A stretch of DNA of 64,000 bases. It comes from an uncultured Slackia sp. (GTDB lineage: Bacteria > Actinomycetota > Coriobacteriia > Coriobacteriales > Eggerthellaceae). The stretch covers positions 1-64,000 of the forward strand of contig NZ_CAUHPG010000008.1 of assembly GCF_959608125.1 (NCBI RefSeq), read 5' to 3'. This document shows positions 7,397 to 16,376 of the stretch, one piece after another; positions within the stretch are counted from its first letter, which is position 1; each line of letters opens with the position of its first letter. A program made the position numbers and the translations under genes. The notes beneath the pieces are model-generated. The model did not search any database. It was not told the DNA's origin and worked only from the letters and a program-made list of their open reading frames with translations.

Positions 7397-9517
7397 GTGA
7401 TCCGTCCAATGAATACGATTTCCCTTCGCAATTGCAAGAACTTCGATTCAGCGACATTTTGCATCGAGCAAGGAAGACTCAACATCAAATACGCACCCAA
7501 CGGAACGGGCAAGTCATCTATCGCAGATGGTATTCGTTACGCAATTACGAATAATCCTGCTTTGCTTGAATCCATTACCCCCTTCAAGCACAGAAATAAT
7601 CCCGACAGTCCTGCTTTCGAATCATCAGGTCTTGACGTCTTTAACAGCGTTGAGGTGTTTGATGAATCCTACGTTAGCGATGTCGTGTTCGCCCAAAATG
7701 AATTGTTTTCGTCAGGATTCGAAGTATTTGTGAAATCCCCTGAGTACGAGGAAACGCTAAAACGGATTGATGAGCTTCTTGGCCAAGTTCAAGAAAAGCT
7801 CAATGGAGACGCTCTTCGAGACCTTGGAAATGCACTAGGGGTCTTCTCGACCAACGTATGCGGAAACAGCGGCCTGACCAACAGCAATCAGCTTCGCGCT
7901 ACGGCTCCCGCAAAGAAAGGGTTACAAAAGGGAAATCCTAGAGTTGATATTCCGGCGCAGTTCGAAGTCTTCCGCGCCTATATCGATTCTGACAGACTGT
8001 CTCAATGGACAAAGTGGCACGCGAATGGTCACAAAATTCTTCTCGAAACCGACGATCGTTGCCCATTTTGCGGGCAGGAAATAAAGGAGCTGAGTTCTTT
8101 GCTTTCGGCCGTAAAGAACGAGTATGTCGCGGCGAATGCAGACAACCTTGACAAGGCAACAGCCGGAATTGTTGCTGCCAACGATTATCTTCACAACGAT
8201 ACTATCGAAATGCTCGAAAACATCATTCAAACCAACCAGCCTCTCACCACAGCACAGGGAAAATACCTCTCTGAGGTCGCAATCCAAGCCAACACGATTG
8301 CCGACAGCCTAAGGAAAGCAAGGAGTCTTTCATCGTACTTCAATCTCGCAAAAGCTGGAGGAAATCTCGCAGAGACTATTGCGGATTGCGCGATTGACCT
8401 CGAATTGCTAGCACATTTCAACTCTGACGAGATGAGGCAGCTCGTTAAAGGCTACAACGAAGCGCTGGCAAACGCAGCGAAAGAAGCAAAGGTTCTATTT
8501 GGCGTAATCAACAAACAAAAGAAAAAGTTGGCTGACGCCCTGGCCGGATACGAAGCTGAGATTAATACCTTTTTCACGAGTGCTGGTTATCCGTATACGG
8601 TAAGCATCGTAGTGTCCGATGAAGGACAGTGCAGTGTGAGCTTGATTCACACATCCTCATACCAAATTAAGAACGCTGGCAATACCTTGAGCTACGGAGA
8701 AAGAAATGCTCTTGCGTTGGTCTTCTTTATGTACTCAGCATTATCAAATAACCCAGATCTCATAATTTTGGATGACCCCATCACTTCGTTCGACGGGCAC
8801 AAAAGATTCGCACTGTTGCATATGCTGTTCCTGAAAGACGACTGCAGCCCGAACTCTCTGAAGGGTAGAACGGTTATTCTCCTCACCCACGAATATGGTG
8901 TGGTATTCGATGTTGAACACACATTGAAAAGCGAACTTCAGCCCTTGGCAAAAACAACGCTACTGCACATTGCAAACGACACCATAAGTGAAACGATTGT
9001 CGAAAAAGACGATATGAAACCGGTGCGCACCCTGTACCAAGAGCTGGCGAGGAGCTCGCATCACCCGCTTGCACGTCTCGCTTATGCAAGAAAGCTAATC
9101 GAGCTCGATGACTCCAAAGGACTTGAATGGGACTATCTTTCGTCCCTGTTCCATCACAGAAATGCTCCAGCCAAGAAGGACGGAACGTTGCTCAACGAAG
9201 AGGAGACTAAAGCGGCAGCGGCGAAAGTCGAGCAGCTAACGGGAGAATCGCCCAACTATACTTCGTTGATTCAACAGGTGACCAGTAAGCAAGCCATGCT
9301 GGAAGCCTTTCAGAAGTGCTCGTGCCGCTACGAAAAACTACAGATTGCTCGAATCGCCCTAGATGGAGAGAATGTCGACAGGGTTTCAAAAAAGATGCTC
9401 GACGAGACTCTGCATGTGGACAATGGTTATATTTTTCAGCTCGACCCGAGAGACTTCGAGACCGTGTCCGATAGCATCATCCATCGCTGCGAAGACCTTC
9501 TGTCCCAATCAGACTGA
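7397..9517 (+). CDS. AAA_13/RloC-like ATPase, candidate anticodon-nuclease-type defence protein
   Basis: This 706-residue protein has a Rad50/RloC-style split ATPase: Walker A APNGTGKSS (33-41), a central region with a CPFC zinc hook (222-225), ABC signature LSYGE (431-435), Walker B LIILDDP (455-461) and H-loop TH (497-498). About 200 residues follow the ATPase head. They contain an R-x3-E element (R565, E569) and a nearby HH (586-587), reminiscent of the Arg-Glu-His active site of PrrC/RloC tRNA anticodon nucleases, although the Glu-to-His spacing (17) is short. It starts with GTG at 7397 or ATG at 7409. PrrC and RloC genes usually guard restriction-modification loci, and a type II system lies about 1.1 kb downstream. 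Nuclease activity is inference. Confidence 0.65.
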   Translation: MIRPMNTISLRNCKNFDSATFCIEQGRLNIKYAPNGTGKSSIADGIRYAITNNPALLESITPFKHRNNPDSPAFESSGLDVFNSVEVFDESYVSDVVFAQNELFSSGFEVFVKSPEYEETLKRIDELLGQVQEKLNGDALRDLGNALGVFSTNVCGNSGLTNSNQLRATAPAKKGLQKGNPRVDIPAQFEVFRAYIDSDRLSQWTKWHANGHKILLETDDRCPFCGQEIKELSSLLSAVKNEYVAANADNLDKATAGIVAANDYLHNDTIEMLENIIQTNQPLTTAQGKYLSEVAIQANTIADSLRKARSLSSYFNLAKAGGNLAETIADCAIDLELLAHFNSDEMRQLVKGYNEALANAAKEAKVLFGVINKQKKKLADALAGYEAEINTFFTSAGYPYTVSIVVSDEGQCSVSLIHTSSYQIKNAGNTLSYGERNALALVFFMYSALSNNPDLIILDDPITSFDGHKRFALLHMLFLKDDCSPNSLKGRTVILLTHEYGVVFDVEHTLKSELQPLAKTTLLHIANDTISETIVEKDDMKPVRTLYQELARSSHHPLARLAYARKLIELDDSKGLEWDYLSSLFHHRNAPAKKDGTLLNEEETKAAAAKVEQLTGESPNYTSLIQQVTSKQAMLEAFQKCSCRYEKLQIARIALDGENVDRVSKKMLDETLHVDNGYIFQLDPRDFETVSDSIIHRCEDLLSQSD

Positions 9518-9749
9518 CATTAGCCACGGTAACGGTTTTTGGCTCACAAGGGAGCCGGTACCCATTTGGTTCCAAACCAGACGAAAGTATCCACCACTAG
9601 AGCAAACTATATAAACTGCATCGAGTGGGAGTAAGCCGACAGTGCTTTGACCTGCACTTTTGAGTATCACGCCGTAGTGCTGAGGTTCGTTTCGCATATG
9701 ACTCACGGTAAAACCGCCAGCGACATTGGCGATTAAACTCGATTATCGA

Positions 9750-9780
9750 GCCTCCGTCCCGAGTTAGGACGGAGGCTTTT
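9750..9780 (+). terminator. rho-independent terminator
   Basis: A 10-bp stem (GCCTCCGTCC at 9750-9759 and GGACGGAGGC at 9767-9776, loop CGAGTTA) is followed by TTTT. It lies about 230 bp after the AAA ATPase stop. Confidence 0.8.
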
Positions 9781-9811
9781 CGGGCTATAGGACAAAAAGT
9801 GTGTCCGATTT

Positions 9812-9843
9812 CGGGCGTTGACGCAGGTCAGCGCCCGTTTTTT
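9812..9843 (+). terminator. second rho-independent terminator
   Basis: The stem CGGGCGTTGAC (9812-9822) pairs with GTCAGCGCCCG (9827-9837) with one mismatch, followed by TTTTTT. It sits 30 bp after the previous terminator and would shield the IS remnant from upstream transcription. Confidence 0.75.
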
Positions 9844-9964
9844 ATGGAAAAAGTCGTGGGAGTCGACTTTCCCGCTCGGACAAAAAGTGTGTCTGGATAT
9901 TGACGTATCACCAGGTCATGTAGTGAAAACCATGGCAAAAAGTCGGTTTTTCCGAAGGAGTGCC

Positions 9965-10513
9965 ATGGATAACAAGAGACGCCCGTCCTGCGGGTCGGCG
10001 ATGAAGAGGAACGGGAGGACCAAGGCGGGGTCGCAGAGATGGCGCTGCGGGAGCTGCGGGGCGTCCTCCGTCCACCGCAACGACACCTCGGCGCGCGACC
10101 TCGCGGCGTTCGTCTCCTGGCTGCTGTCGAAGGACTCGCAGGGCGACATGCCGGGTCGCGGCCGGACGTTCCGCAGGAGGACGGCGGCGTTCTGGGGGAT
10201 ATGGCCGATGCCCGAAGCGGTCGACGAGGTGCACCGCGTCGTGTTCGTGGACGGGATATGGGTGGCCCGGGACGCGGTGGTGCTGATCGCCTGCACGGAG
10301 CGCCACGTCCTCTCCTGGCACCTCGCGCGCGCCGAGACGAGCGCCGCGTGGAGGTCGCTGCTCTCGAGGGTGGCGCCGCCCGACGTCGTCGTCACCGACG
10401 GCGGCAGCGGATTCGCCAAGGCCGTCGCGGCCGAATGGCCCCGCACCAGGGTGCAGAGGTGCGTCTTTCACGCGTTCTGCCAGGTCAAGCGCAGTTTTGC
10501 GCTAGGGCGCTAG
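9965..10513 (+). pseudogene. IS1249-type (IS256 group) transposase, 3'-truncated
   Basis: The start at 9965 has GAAGGAG five bases upstream. The first 45 residues form a zinc-ribbon (CGSAMKRNGRTKAGSQRWRC, then CGAS) typical of IS1249-type transposases. Catalytic-core motifs follow: VFVDGIWVARDAV and VVTDGGSGFAKAV (two acidic residues of the DDE triad) and CVFHAFCQVKR. The frame then ends abruptly at 10513, where family members continue for 150 or more residues including the catalytic Glu. It is therefore a 183-residue inactive fragment. An IS481-type end follows 20 bp later. Confidence 0.8.
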
Positions 10514-10534
10514 GGAATGAGGGCCCCGCAAGCG

Positions 10535-10604
10535 TAGACAACTCACAGCATGCGGGACCCCTATTTGTCACCACTTGGATGCAAGCAATGGCTTGGCATC
10601 AAGA
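10535..10604 (+). repeat. third copy of IS481-type end plus repeat arm
   Basis: TAGACAACTCACA (10535-10547) matches the IS end at 4931-4943 and 6747-6759. It runs directly into AGCATGCGGG and a further 50 bp about 75 percent similar to the arm at 4943-5000. It ends next to the methyltransferase stop codon, so the restriction-modification block begins at the scar. Confidence 0.6.
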
Positions 10605-10606
10605 AG

Positions 10607-11893
10607 CTAGCACATCTTTTCTTTTGCGATCTGAAGGCCAATTGCATGGGGGATGCCAACAACCAAGGCGTTACCCATGCAAAAAGCACGATGGCCATCG
10701 GTCATTTTCTTTCCACCCACTTCGTCAGCCGTCCACCCTCTAGGAAACATCTGAATCTGGTCGAGTTCGTCAGGAACAAGGCGTCTAATCCTGCCGTTTT
10801 CAGCATAAATGGCATGCTTCGTCCTACTGGCGCCCCTACCCCCTTCACCAGTAAGAATGGTTCGAGCCGGCGAATGAAGAGGGTCGGGCCATGCCATTGC
10901 GCCTTCGGTGTAGTTGTAGACAAAGCCTTCGGAAGTAGTGCGCTTTTCCTTCTTAGCGGATCGCTGGTACTCCCACTTCGGCAAATCCGCTTCATCGATA
11001 AAGAACTGGCTTGGAACCTCGCTGTCGGGAACGCGAATGTCGGCAAGCGTCATCTGCGGGCCATCATAACTAGAGTGAACCTTACAGCTAAACACCTCGC
11101 CGCCCTGCATGCAGCCAGCATTTTGGAACGGGCTTTCCTTCTTGCCGACACCAAAGTCACGAGAAATCTCATATGGCTCGGGAGTGACATCCACGACAGT
11201 TTTGCGGGTAGCGCCGGGAAGAACAGGGAATGCTTTAGCAAGGATACCCGAAGACACCACTCGCTCCTCGAGATCCCATTTGTCATCAGTTAAAACGCCG
11301 TAGATATAGGTTCTACGTCGCTTCTGGGGCATGCCGTACTCAGCGGCGTTTATAACTCGCCACTCAACAGAATAGCCTTCGTCCGCAAGGCAAGAAAGGA
11401 TAATCGCGAAGTCGCGGCCGCGCTGCTTAACGGGGCTTTTAAGGAGCCTATCAACATTTTCAAGCAACAAATATTTAGGCTTCTTAAGGTGCAGCATACG
11501 ATAGATATCCCACCACAGAACACCTTTTTTCCCCTCAATGCCCCCAGAGCGCGAAAGAGGCTTCGCAACACTGTAATCCTGGCACGGAAAGCCGCCGACG
11601 AGCATATCGAAATCGGGAATCTCGCGCTCACCCATCTCGTATTGGTTGATCACCTTGTTGATGTCTTCGTTGATGCAGCTACCGACTCCGAACCGCGCTT
11701 CATAGCAACGCCAGGCGAACTGCTTAGCATCGGAACCGTCCGGCTCCCATTGATTGGCCCAAATGGTCTCGAACGGACCGGCTGCGGGCATATCGAATTC
11801 CGGGTGTTCGGGGTCATGGTATCCGTCCAGCCCCAGACGAAAGCCGCCTACGCCGGCAAAAAGCTCGGCAACTCTAATCTTTCCTGTGGTCAT
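10607..11893 (-). CDS. DNA (cytosine-5)-methyltransferase, likely GATC-specific
   Basis: This 428-residue C5-cytosine methyltransferase has the motifs in order: FAGVGGFRLGL (motif I, SAM binding), GGFPCQDYSVA (motif IV with catalytic Cys), LLLENVDRLL (motif VI), GMPQKRRRTYIYG (motif VIII) and GNALVVGIPHAIG (motif X). The start has AAGGAG five bases upstream. It lies immediately downstream of a Sau3AI-family endonuclease gene on the same strand and would protect host DNA. The GATC target is inferred from the partner, not read from the methyltransferase recognition region. Confidence 0.9.
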   Translation of the reverse strand: MTTGKIRVAELFAGVGGFRLGLDGYHDPEHPEFDMPAAGPFETIWANQWEPDGSDAKQFAWRCYEARFGVGSCINEDINKVINQYEMGEREIPDFDMLVGGFPCQDYSVAKPLSRSGGIEGKKGVLWWDIYRMLHLKKPKYLLLENVDRLLKSPVKQRGRDFAIILSCLADEGYSVEWRVINAAEYGMPQKRRRTYIYGVLTDDKWDLEERVVSSGILAKAFPVLPGATRKTVVDVTPEPYEISRDFGVGKKESPFQNAGCMQGGEVFSCKVHSSYDGPQMTLADIRVPDSEVPSQFFIDEADLPKWEYQRSAKKEKRTTSEGFVYNYTEGAMAWPDPLHSPARTILTGEGGRGASRTKHAIYAENGRIRRLVPDELDQIQMFPRGWTADEVGGKKMTDGHRAFCMGNALVVGIPHAIGLQIAKEKMC

Positions 11894-11995
11894 GGGTGCT
11901 CCTTCGCATTCAATGAACCAAAAGATGACATTTTCTCACAGTGCGGACGAATGATCAATATTGACTTTGCCGTCGGTGCATCTCTGGAAAGATCC

Positions 11996-13462
11996 TTAAA
12001 TCCAATCCTCCTCCGCCATGCGCATGGCAACATAGGACCCTTTGACCCAAACCTGCTGCTTGTACATCCTCACGCCATTTACGCACTCAGGTTTATGGGT
12101 GCTATCGCCACTGGTGCCGCGCACGAAAACGAGCCCCTCCCTCGACTTTGGAAAGTTTGGCGCACTCTTCACGACGCCCGTCCTATTAACGATAGGCTGC
12201 CCGGTCCTCTTATCATAGGAAACCACGTCGATAAGCTCATCTTCCACAATGAGCTGCTTGATTCGACACCAAACCCGCTCGACCTCGTTTTCGATGAAGG
12301 CATCATCGAACGCCATGCGTTTAAAGCCCAAAAACACATTTTCCGTAAGCGGCGCGGAAATGCTCGGCTCCTCGAAAACCATGCAGAGAAGCTGGTTGTT
12401 GGCAAAGTACTCAAGGAACAGGGATTCGTCGAAATCGGCTTCGGGCGTAAATTCCTCAAAGTCGATAGTGAAAAGTTTCATGTCTTCTGTACGAGCGCCC
12501 GATTCGGTCAGCGCGATGGTCTTCGGCTTGAGGCCGATCGTCGCAAAAAGCTCGATAGAGCCCATCTTTCCGCTCGCGCCGAAGGCCCTGGTCACGAATT
12601 GCTCCGCGAGATTCTTGTTGGACTTCTTGGGGTCGTAATGAACACCCATCTGCTCCGCCATGTCACCGAGCCTCTTACCACGATACTGCTCGGCAATCTC
12701 ATGCAGCTTTAAGTCAATGGCAGCGTAGCTCGTATAACTTTTCGGAAGCTGAGTGAGACCTTCTCCGAAATTCTTACGAACCATAGAAGTAACGGTTGAC
12801 CTCTTGAGTCTGAATCGAGGAGGGTTTGGATACTTGGGGGCAGTATCAATGAGAAGCAGGTCTTTCCTCAGGGCGCTCGACAGCTTCGGATAACGTTCTT
12901 TCCGGGACTCCTCATCGGGAAATTCATCTCGAACCCGCCTCACGAAACTCCTCACAAGCGTCCAGTCGTTTTTCAACGTCTCGCGCTCATCGTCCGTGAA
13001 CTCATGGAGCTGATACCCCTTAATTGGAAAGTCGGCATATCCAGATGCTGGCACGGTCTCCTCCGAGTCATAGAGGTAATAAACGATGAGCATCCGCTCT
13101 GCTTTGTGCCAAAAATTGGAAGTCTCGAACTCTTCGTCGGCAATGCTGCCAAGAGAGACGGCCGTAATAGACATCGGCTCCTTTGCCTCAAAACCCGACG
13201 TCTTCTTCGAAAGCCTGAGGCCCGTAGTTTTCAATTCCGTCTCCCTGCCATCGATGACCAAATCCGGCTCCTGAGCTGAGTTAGCAGGGTATCCGATCAC
13301 CGACTGCTCAATCACGTCGCCAGCGATACCAGTAACCTTGGGATTAGTTTTCGTAATCGCAAAAACATCGGCGATATCGACCTCCCCCAGAGTCTTCTCG
13401 AGGCTACGCTCGAGCTTCTCCTCAAGGTCGGTCCACGTTGTATGATACTGGCACGTACCCAA
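11996..13462 (-). CDS. Sau3AI-family type II restriction endonuclease
   Basis: The N-terminal half carries the MutH/Sau3AI nuclease core: KVTGIAGDVIEQSVIG (Glu), EPDLVIDGRETELKTTG (D-x-ExK catalytic cluster) and KEPMSITAVS. The C-terminal half is the second Sau3AI-type domain, which in Sau3AI is a catalytically dead allosteric copy. The TTG at 13462 has a perfect AAGGAGG five bases upstream and gives 488 residues, close to Sau3AI (489); the ATG at 13486 lacks a good site. Family members cut GATC. It precedes the methyltransferase by about 100 bp, probably as one operon. Confidence 0.9.
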   Translation of the reverse strand: MGTCQYHTTWTDLEEKLERSLEKTLGEVDIADVFAITKTNPKVTGIAGDVIEQSVIGYPANSAQEPDLVIDGRETELKTTGLRLSKKTSGFEAKEPMSITAVSLGSIADEEFETSNFWHKAERMLIVYYLYDSEETVPASGYADFPIKGYQLHEFTDDERETLKNDWTLVRSFVRRVRDEFPDEESRKERYPKLSSALRKDLLLIDTAPKYPNPPRFRLKRSTVTSMVRKNFGEGLTQLPKSYTSYAAIDLKLHEIAEQYRGKRLGDMAEQMGVHYDPKKSNKNLAEQFVTRAFGASGKMGSIELFATIGLKPKTIALTESGARTEDMKLFTIDFEEFTPEADFDESLFLEYFANNQLLCMVFEEPSISAPLTENVFLGFKRMAFDDAFIENEVERVWCRIKQLIVEDELIDVVSYDKRTGQPIVNRTGVVKSAPNFPKSREGLVFVRGTSGDSTHKPECVNGVRMYKQQVWVKGSYVAMRMAEEDWI

Positions 13463-13718
13463 TGTCTCCTCCTTAGAACAATTCATATTCTAAGGCCCGA
13501 GAAGAAAAGTTCGGTAAACCCATTCGCGGATGATGAGCGTTCGAGCACTCTCGCTTGGCATAATCGGCCAGCACGTTACAGCCGCTTATGACCTCAATCG
13601 ATTGCAATTTAACGCAGACCTAAACAGACGAAGGCCAAAAGCAGGCACCAACCGCAACTCCCTCGGAAGTTAAAGGGTTTGGCGGGGCTAACGCAAAATA
13701 CAATCAGGTTCATCGATA

Positions 13719-14120
13719 TCAGACAAGTCCTCCCGCGATGTCCGTCAGCGCCTTTACCCGCGACTCAATTTCAGCAATGACCTTGCGAAACTCCTCGTCG
13801 CTCTTTCCCGTCGGGTCTTCCAGGCCCCAGTTGTCGTCGAACGGCCTTCCGATGAACGGGCAGCCCACATTGCAGCCCATGGAAATCGCAATGTCAGGGT
13901 CGGGAATGTCGCAGATCAGCTTGCTGCGCTGCCCTTCCGCCTCCATGTCGATGCCGTAGATTTCCTTCATCAAGCGAACCGCGTCCCGGTTGATCTGCGG
14001 CTTCGTTTCGGTTCCGGCGGAATAGCTTTCGAACGCATCGCCCGCGAAGCGCCGCCCGAGCGCCTCGGCGATCTGGCTTCGGCAGGAGTTGTGAACACAG
14101 ATGAATGCGACCTTCTTCAT
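13719..14120 (-). CDS. arsC: arsenate reductase / low-molecular-weight phosphatase family protein
   Basis: The protein has the P-loop phosphatase signature near its start (FICVHNSCRSQIAEA: C-x3-N-x-C-R-S) and the later DPTG segment with catalytic Asp (GLEDPTGKSDEEF), as in thioredoxin-coupled ArsC. Cys residues in SMGCNVGCPF match the resolving-cysteine region. At 133 residues the length is typical. No efflux pump or ArsR is next to it, so an arsenate role is likely but not proven by context. The internal ATG (14120) is preferred on homology; a GTG at 14132 is possible, and neither has a clear ribosome binding site. Confidence 0.8.
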   Translation of the reverse strand: MKKVAFICVHNSCRSQIAEALGRRFAGDAFESYSAGTETKPQINRDAVRLMKEIYGIDMEAEGQRSKLICDIPDPDIAISMGCNVGCPFIGRPFDDNWGLEDPTGKSDEEFRKVIAEIESRVKALTDIAGGLV

Positions 14121-14230
14121 TTCGTAAACCACGCTTTCGATTCATTCGCCGTTTTCTCAGGATTGTACGCTCGCGAGCGAACGATGCCGCCACGCCGCGC
14201 ATCGCCGACGCCGCCGAGCAGGCGGCTCCC

Positions 14231-14539
14231 CTAGAACCAATGGTCGTACATGCGCCGCAGGAAGCTCTTCGTCAGCGGGTACTCGTCCGATTCGGGGAGG
14301 ACGGAATCGATGCCGCAGCGGGGGCAGAGCGCCGTGTCGCCACCTTCGTCCTCGATCCACTCCTCTATTTCTTGCGGGTCGAAGATTGCCAGGCAATAAA
14401 AGCATCCGCACCTGTCGACGCGCTGCAGCGCCTCCCTGTTGCGAATGCATCGCGCATGGACGTCCAGGACCAGCTGGTCCACGCCGTCGTCTTCTTCCTC
14501 TTCGGGGCAATGGTCGCGCCTGAATAGCCAGTTGAACAT
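14231..14539 (-). CDS. zinc-ribbon cytoplasmic protein of unknown function
   Basis: This 102-residue protein has two cysteine pairs. The first is in CGCFYCLAIF (about 48-53) and the second in TALCPRCGIDSVLP (about 74-77), forming a four-Cys zinc ribbon. They are separated by DPQEIEEWIEDEGGD. The pattern is that of a small conserved cytoplasmic family of unknown role. The ATG at 14539 has GGAGG five bases upstream; the longer frame upstream of it is not coding-like. It stands alone. Confidence 0.75.
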   Translation of the reverse strand: MFNWLFRRDHCPEEEEDDGVDQLVLDVHARCIRNREALQRVDRCGCFYCLAIFDPQEIEEWIEDEGGDTALCPRCGIDSVLPESDEYPLTKSFLRRMYDHWF

Positions 14540-14695
14540 GACCGCCTCCAAAAACGTTCCGCGTCCGAATCCGCATTCGAACCACAGCATACGGCCGCGC
14601 AGGGCCCGCCTCCCGCAGTTCGCAACCGCCCTCTTCCGCTCGACGGCTGCGAACAGCCCTGATATCCGCAGGGCCGCACGCGGCTCCAATTAAGC

Positions 14696-15693
14696 CTAGA
14701 ACTCGATCTTATATACGAAGTGCTTCTTTTCCTCTTTCTTGAGACCGGAAGAAAGCGAACCGCCCGCCTTCACCTTCGCAGCACCAAGGCTCGCATCGAT
14801 CGAGCTGGCAAGGTCGATGCTGATCGACGAAGAAGTCGAGGCGGTGATGTCGATGCTATACGAGTTCAAAACCCCGCCCGCATTGGGATTGCAGCGCTTC
14901 TCGATAAGAGAAAGAATCTCGTTGTCGTGAGCAAACCATTTCAATTCCGGCCTTCGGGGCGTTGCCCCGGGCTCGAACGACTCGCTCATGACGATATTAA
15001 GCGTCTCGCTGGAGGTGCAGTTCGCATCGAGCGATTGAGAGACATCCGTGGAAGCCCGCTCCTTGCCGACTTTCGCCTGCACATGAGAATTCCTCGAAGC
15101 GCCCACGGAACCGAACAACCCCTTTTCCTGATGCACCTCGACGCTGCAGTGAACGCGCCCAGAAGGCACGCGATGTTCTTCAGCTCCGTCAGCTGGTCGC
15201 GCTTGCATATCTTCAAATAGTCTTTCACCTGAAGATAAAGGTCCGATTCAAAGGGATGGCGGTAATAAACGCCGCCGCACATAGGCCTCGGGCTGAACCT
15301 GACATTGCTCCTGGGAACGAACTCTTCGTACATGAAAATGATTTCGGGTATACGGCGCGTGTTGAGCCAGCCGATCGCCCCGTCGCAAACCTCGACTCCC
15401 TTTCGAATGTCCTCGTCCGCGATCACGACGAGCTTCGGCATGTCGAAATCCGTCGAGAAATAATCCTCTGCGAACAAAGGGTTGTACAACCGTTCTTTTT
15501 GACCCCTGATCGCACGCGCCGCCTTTTCGGATGCGGCCGCAGCACCGGAAGATATGGCAGTGCCTGCAGCGCCCGCCGCAACTACGGCTTTGCCTTTGAC
15601 CGCCCCTGCCGCCTCGGCAATTGCGCCCTTCGCATTCGACGCGCTCTTGGTCAGCCCCTCTGCAATTTTCTTACGGTTGGTTTTCAGCGCCAT
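14696..15693 (-). pseudogene. Ala-rich-leader protein of unknown function, frameshifted
   Basis: The first frame (from 15693) encodes a basic, Ala-rich N-terminus (about residues 15-65, like amphipathic or pore-associated sequence), then a globular part with MPKLVVIADEDIRKG and RPMCGGVYYRHPFESDLY. It ends in unrelated sequence after LKNIACLLGAF. The second frame continues with HCSVEVHQEKGLFGSVGAS and reaches a proper end at 14696. One base missing near 15151 (TTC instead of TTTC on the coding strand) explains the break. Joined length is about 330 residues. I recognise no domain. Confidence 0.6.
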
Positions 15694-15848
15694 ATGAGCC
15701 CCCTTTGAAACTGTCCCTTAATTTAACCATAAAGCGCTGTGTAAAAATCGCGAATAGGACGCGGCGCCCCGAATGGCATCTGCAGCTATTCCCTGCATGC
15801 GGCGACCCTCGCCCGAAAGCCCCGCCTCCACGCACCGCATCGGACGCC

Positions 15849-16355
15849 TTACTTGAAATACCCGACTTCCGCAGGGAACTCCCCGTCCAATTGAATTCGC
15901 AAAGCGACTCTGCGAATGAGTTCCCACGCCTGCACGTCTATCCCATCGCCGTCAAAGCAAGTAGCGTTCGAACAGTTCGTCACCTTCAAAGACCCCGCGG
16001 CGATCATCTTTTCATAATCGACGTTTTCCGCCGACCTTATAGGGACCCCGTTCGGATAGCGCTTCGTTTTCTTCGGAACGTATGCGGACGCGATCGGCCG
16101 TAGTTCGATGTATATCTCGCCGTCTTCGCGGGGGTCGTTGTCCCGCCTGTTCAGGTTCGTGCATGCATACGCGTAGATGGCGCTTTCGCCGTCGCTCAGC
16201 ACAAGACGGGCCGCACCTCCATATCCCAGGCTCACAAGGCACGCACCCCTTTCAACATCAAGCGACAAAATAGCTGGAGCGGCAAGGTCTGGCATTGACC
16301 GCACGCAAATGACGCCCTCCTCGCCGTCGCCTGGCGAACCGCGACGATAAAGCAC
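15849..16355 (-). CDS. hypothetical protein
   Basis: This protein of up to 168 residues is not recognised. It starts with GTG at 16355 (AAGGG eight bases upstream) or GTG at 16304 (GGAGG eleven bases upstream). Visible features are a beta-rich middle (SLGYGGAARLVLSDGESAIYAYAC), then IYIELRPIASAYVPKK and TNCSNATCFDGDGIDV with three cysteines. There is no signal peptide or membrane segment. It begins 22 bp after the Tat-secreted protein gene and is probably cotranscribed with it. Confidence 0.5.
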   Translation of the reverse strand: MLYRRGSPGDGEEGVICVRSMPDLAAPAILSLDVERGACLVSLGYGGAARLVLSDGESAIYAYACTNLNRRDNDPREDGEIYIELRPIASAYVPKKTKRYPNGVPIRSAENVDYEKMIAAGSLKVTNCSNATCFDGDGIDVQAWELIRRVALRIQLDGEFPAEVGYFK

Positions 16356-16376
16356 ACAGAGAGCCCTTCTCGCTCG

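Larger units (their letters stand above)
9518..9964. other. intergenic region with two terminators and a duplicated short motif
   Basis: No gene is supported. It contains terminators at 9750-9780 and 9812-9843. The motif GGACAAAAAGTGTGTC occurs twice, near 9790 and 9878, each with GGACA/TGTCC-type dyad symmetry in part. The second copy may mark the left end of the IS1249-type remnant. Confidence 0.45.

Noticed and set aside
10550..10600. Short repeated peptide MRDP...GCKQ-LG-K encoded by all three repeat arms as a tiny gene family
   Set aside because: The arms diverge at all codon positions alike, lack ribosome binding sites and run into other genes; better explained as DNA repeat.
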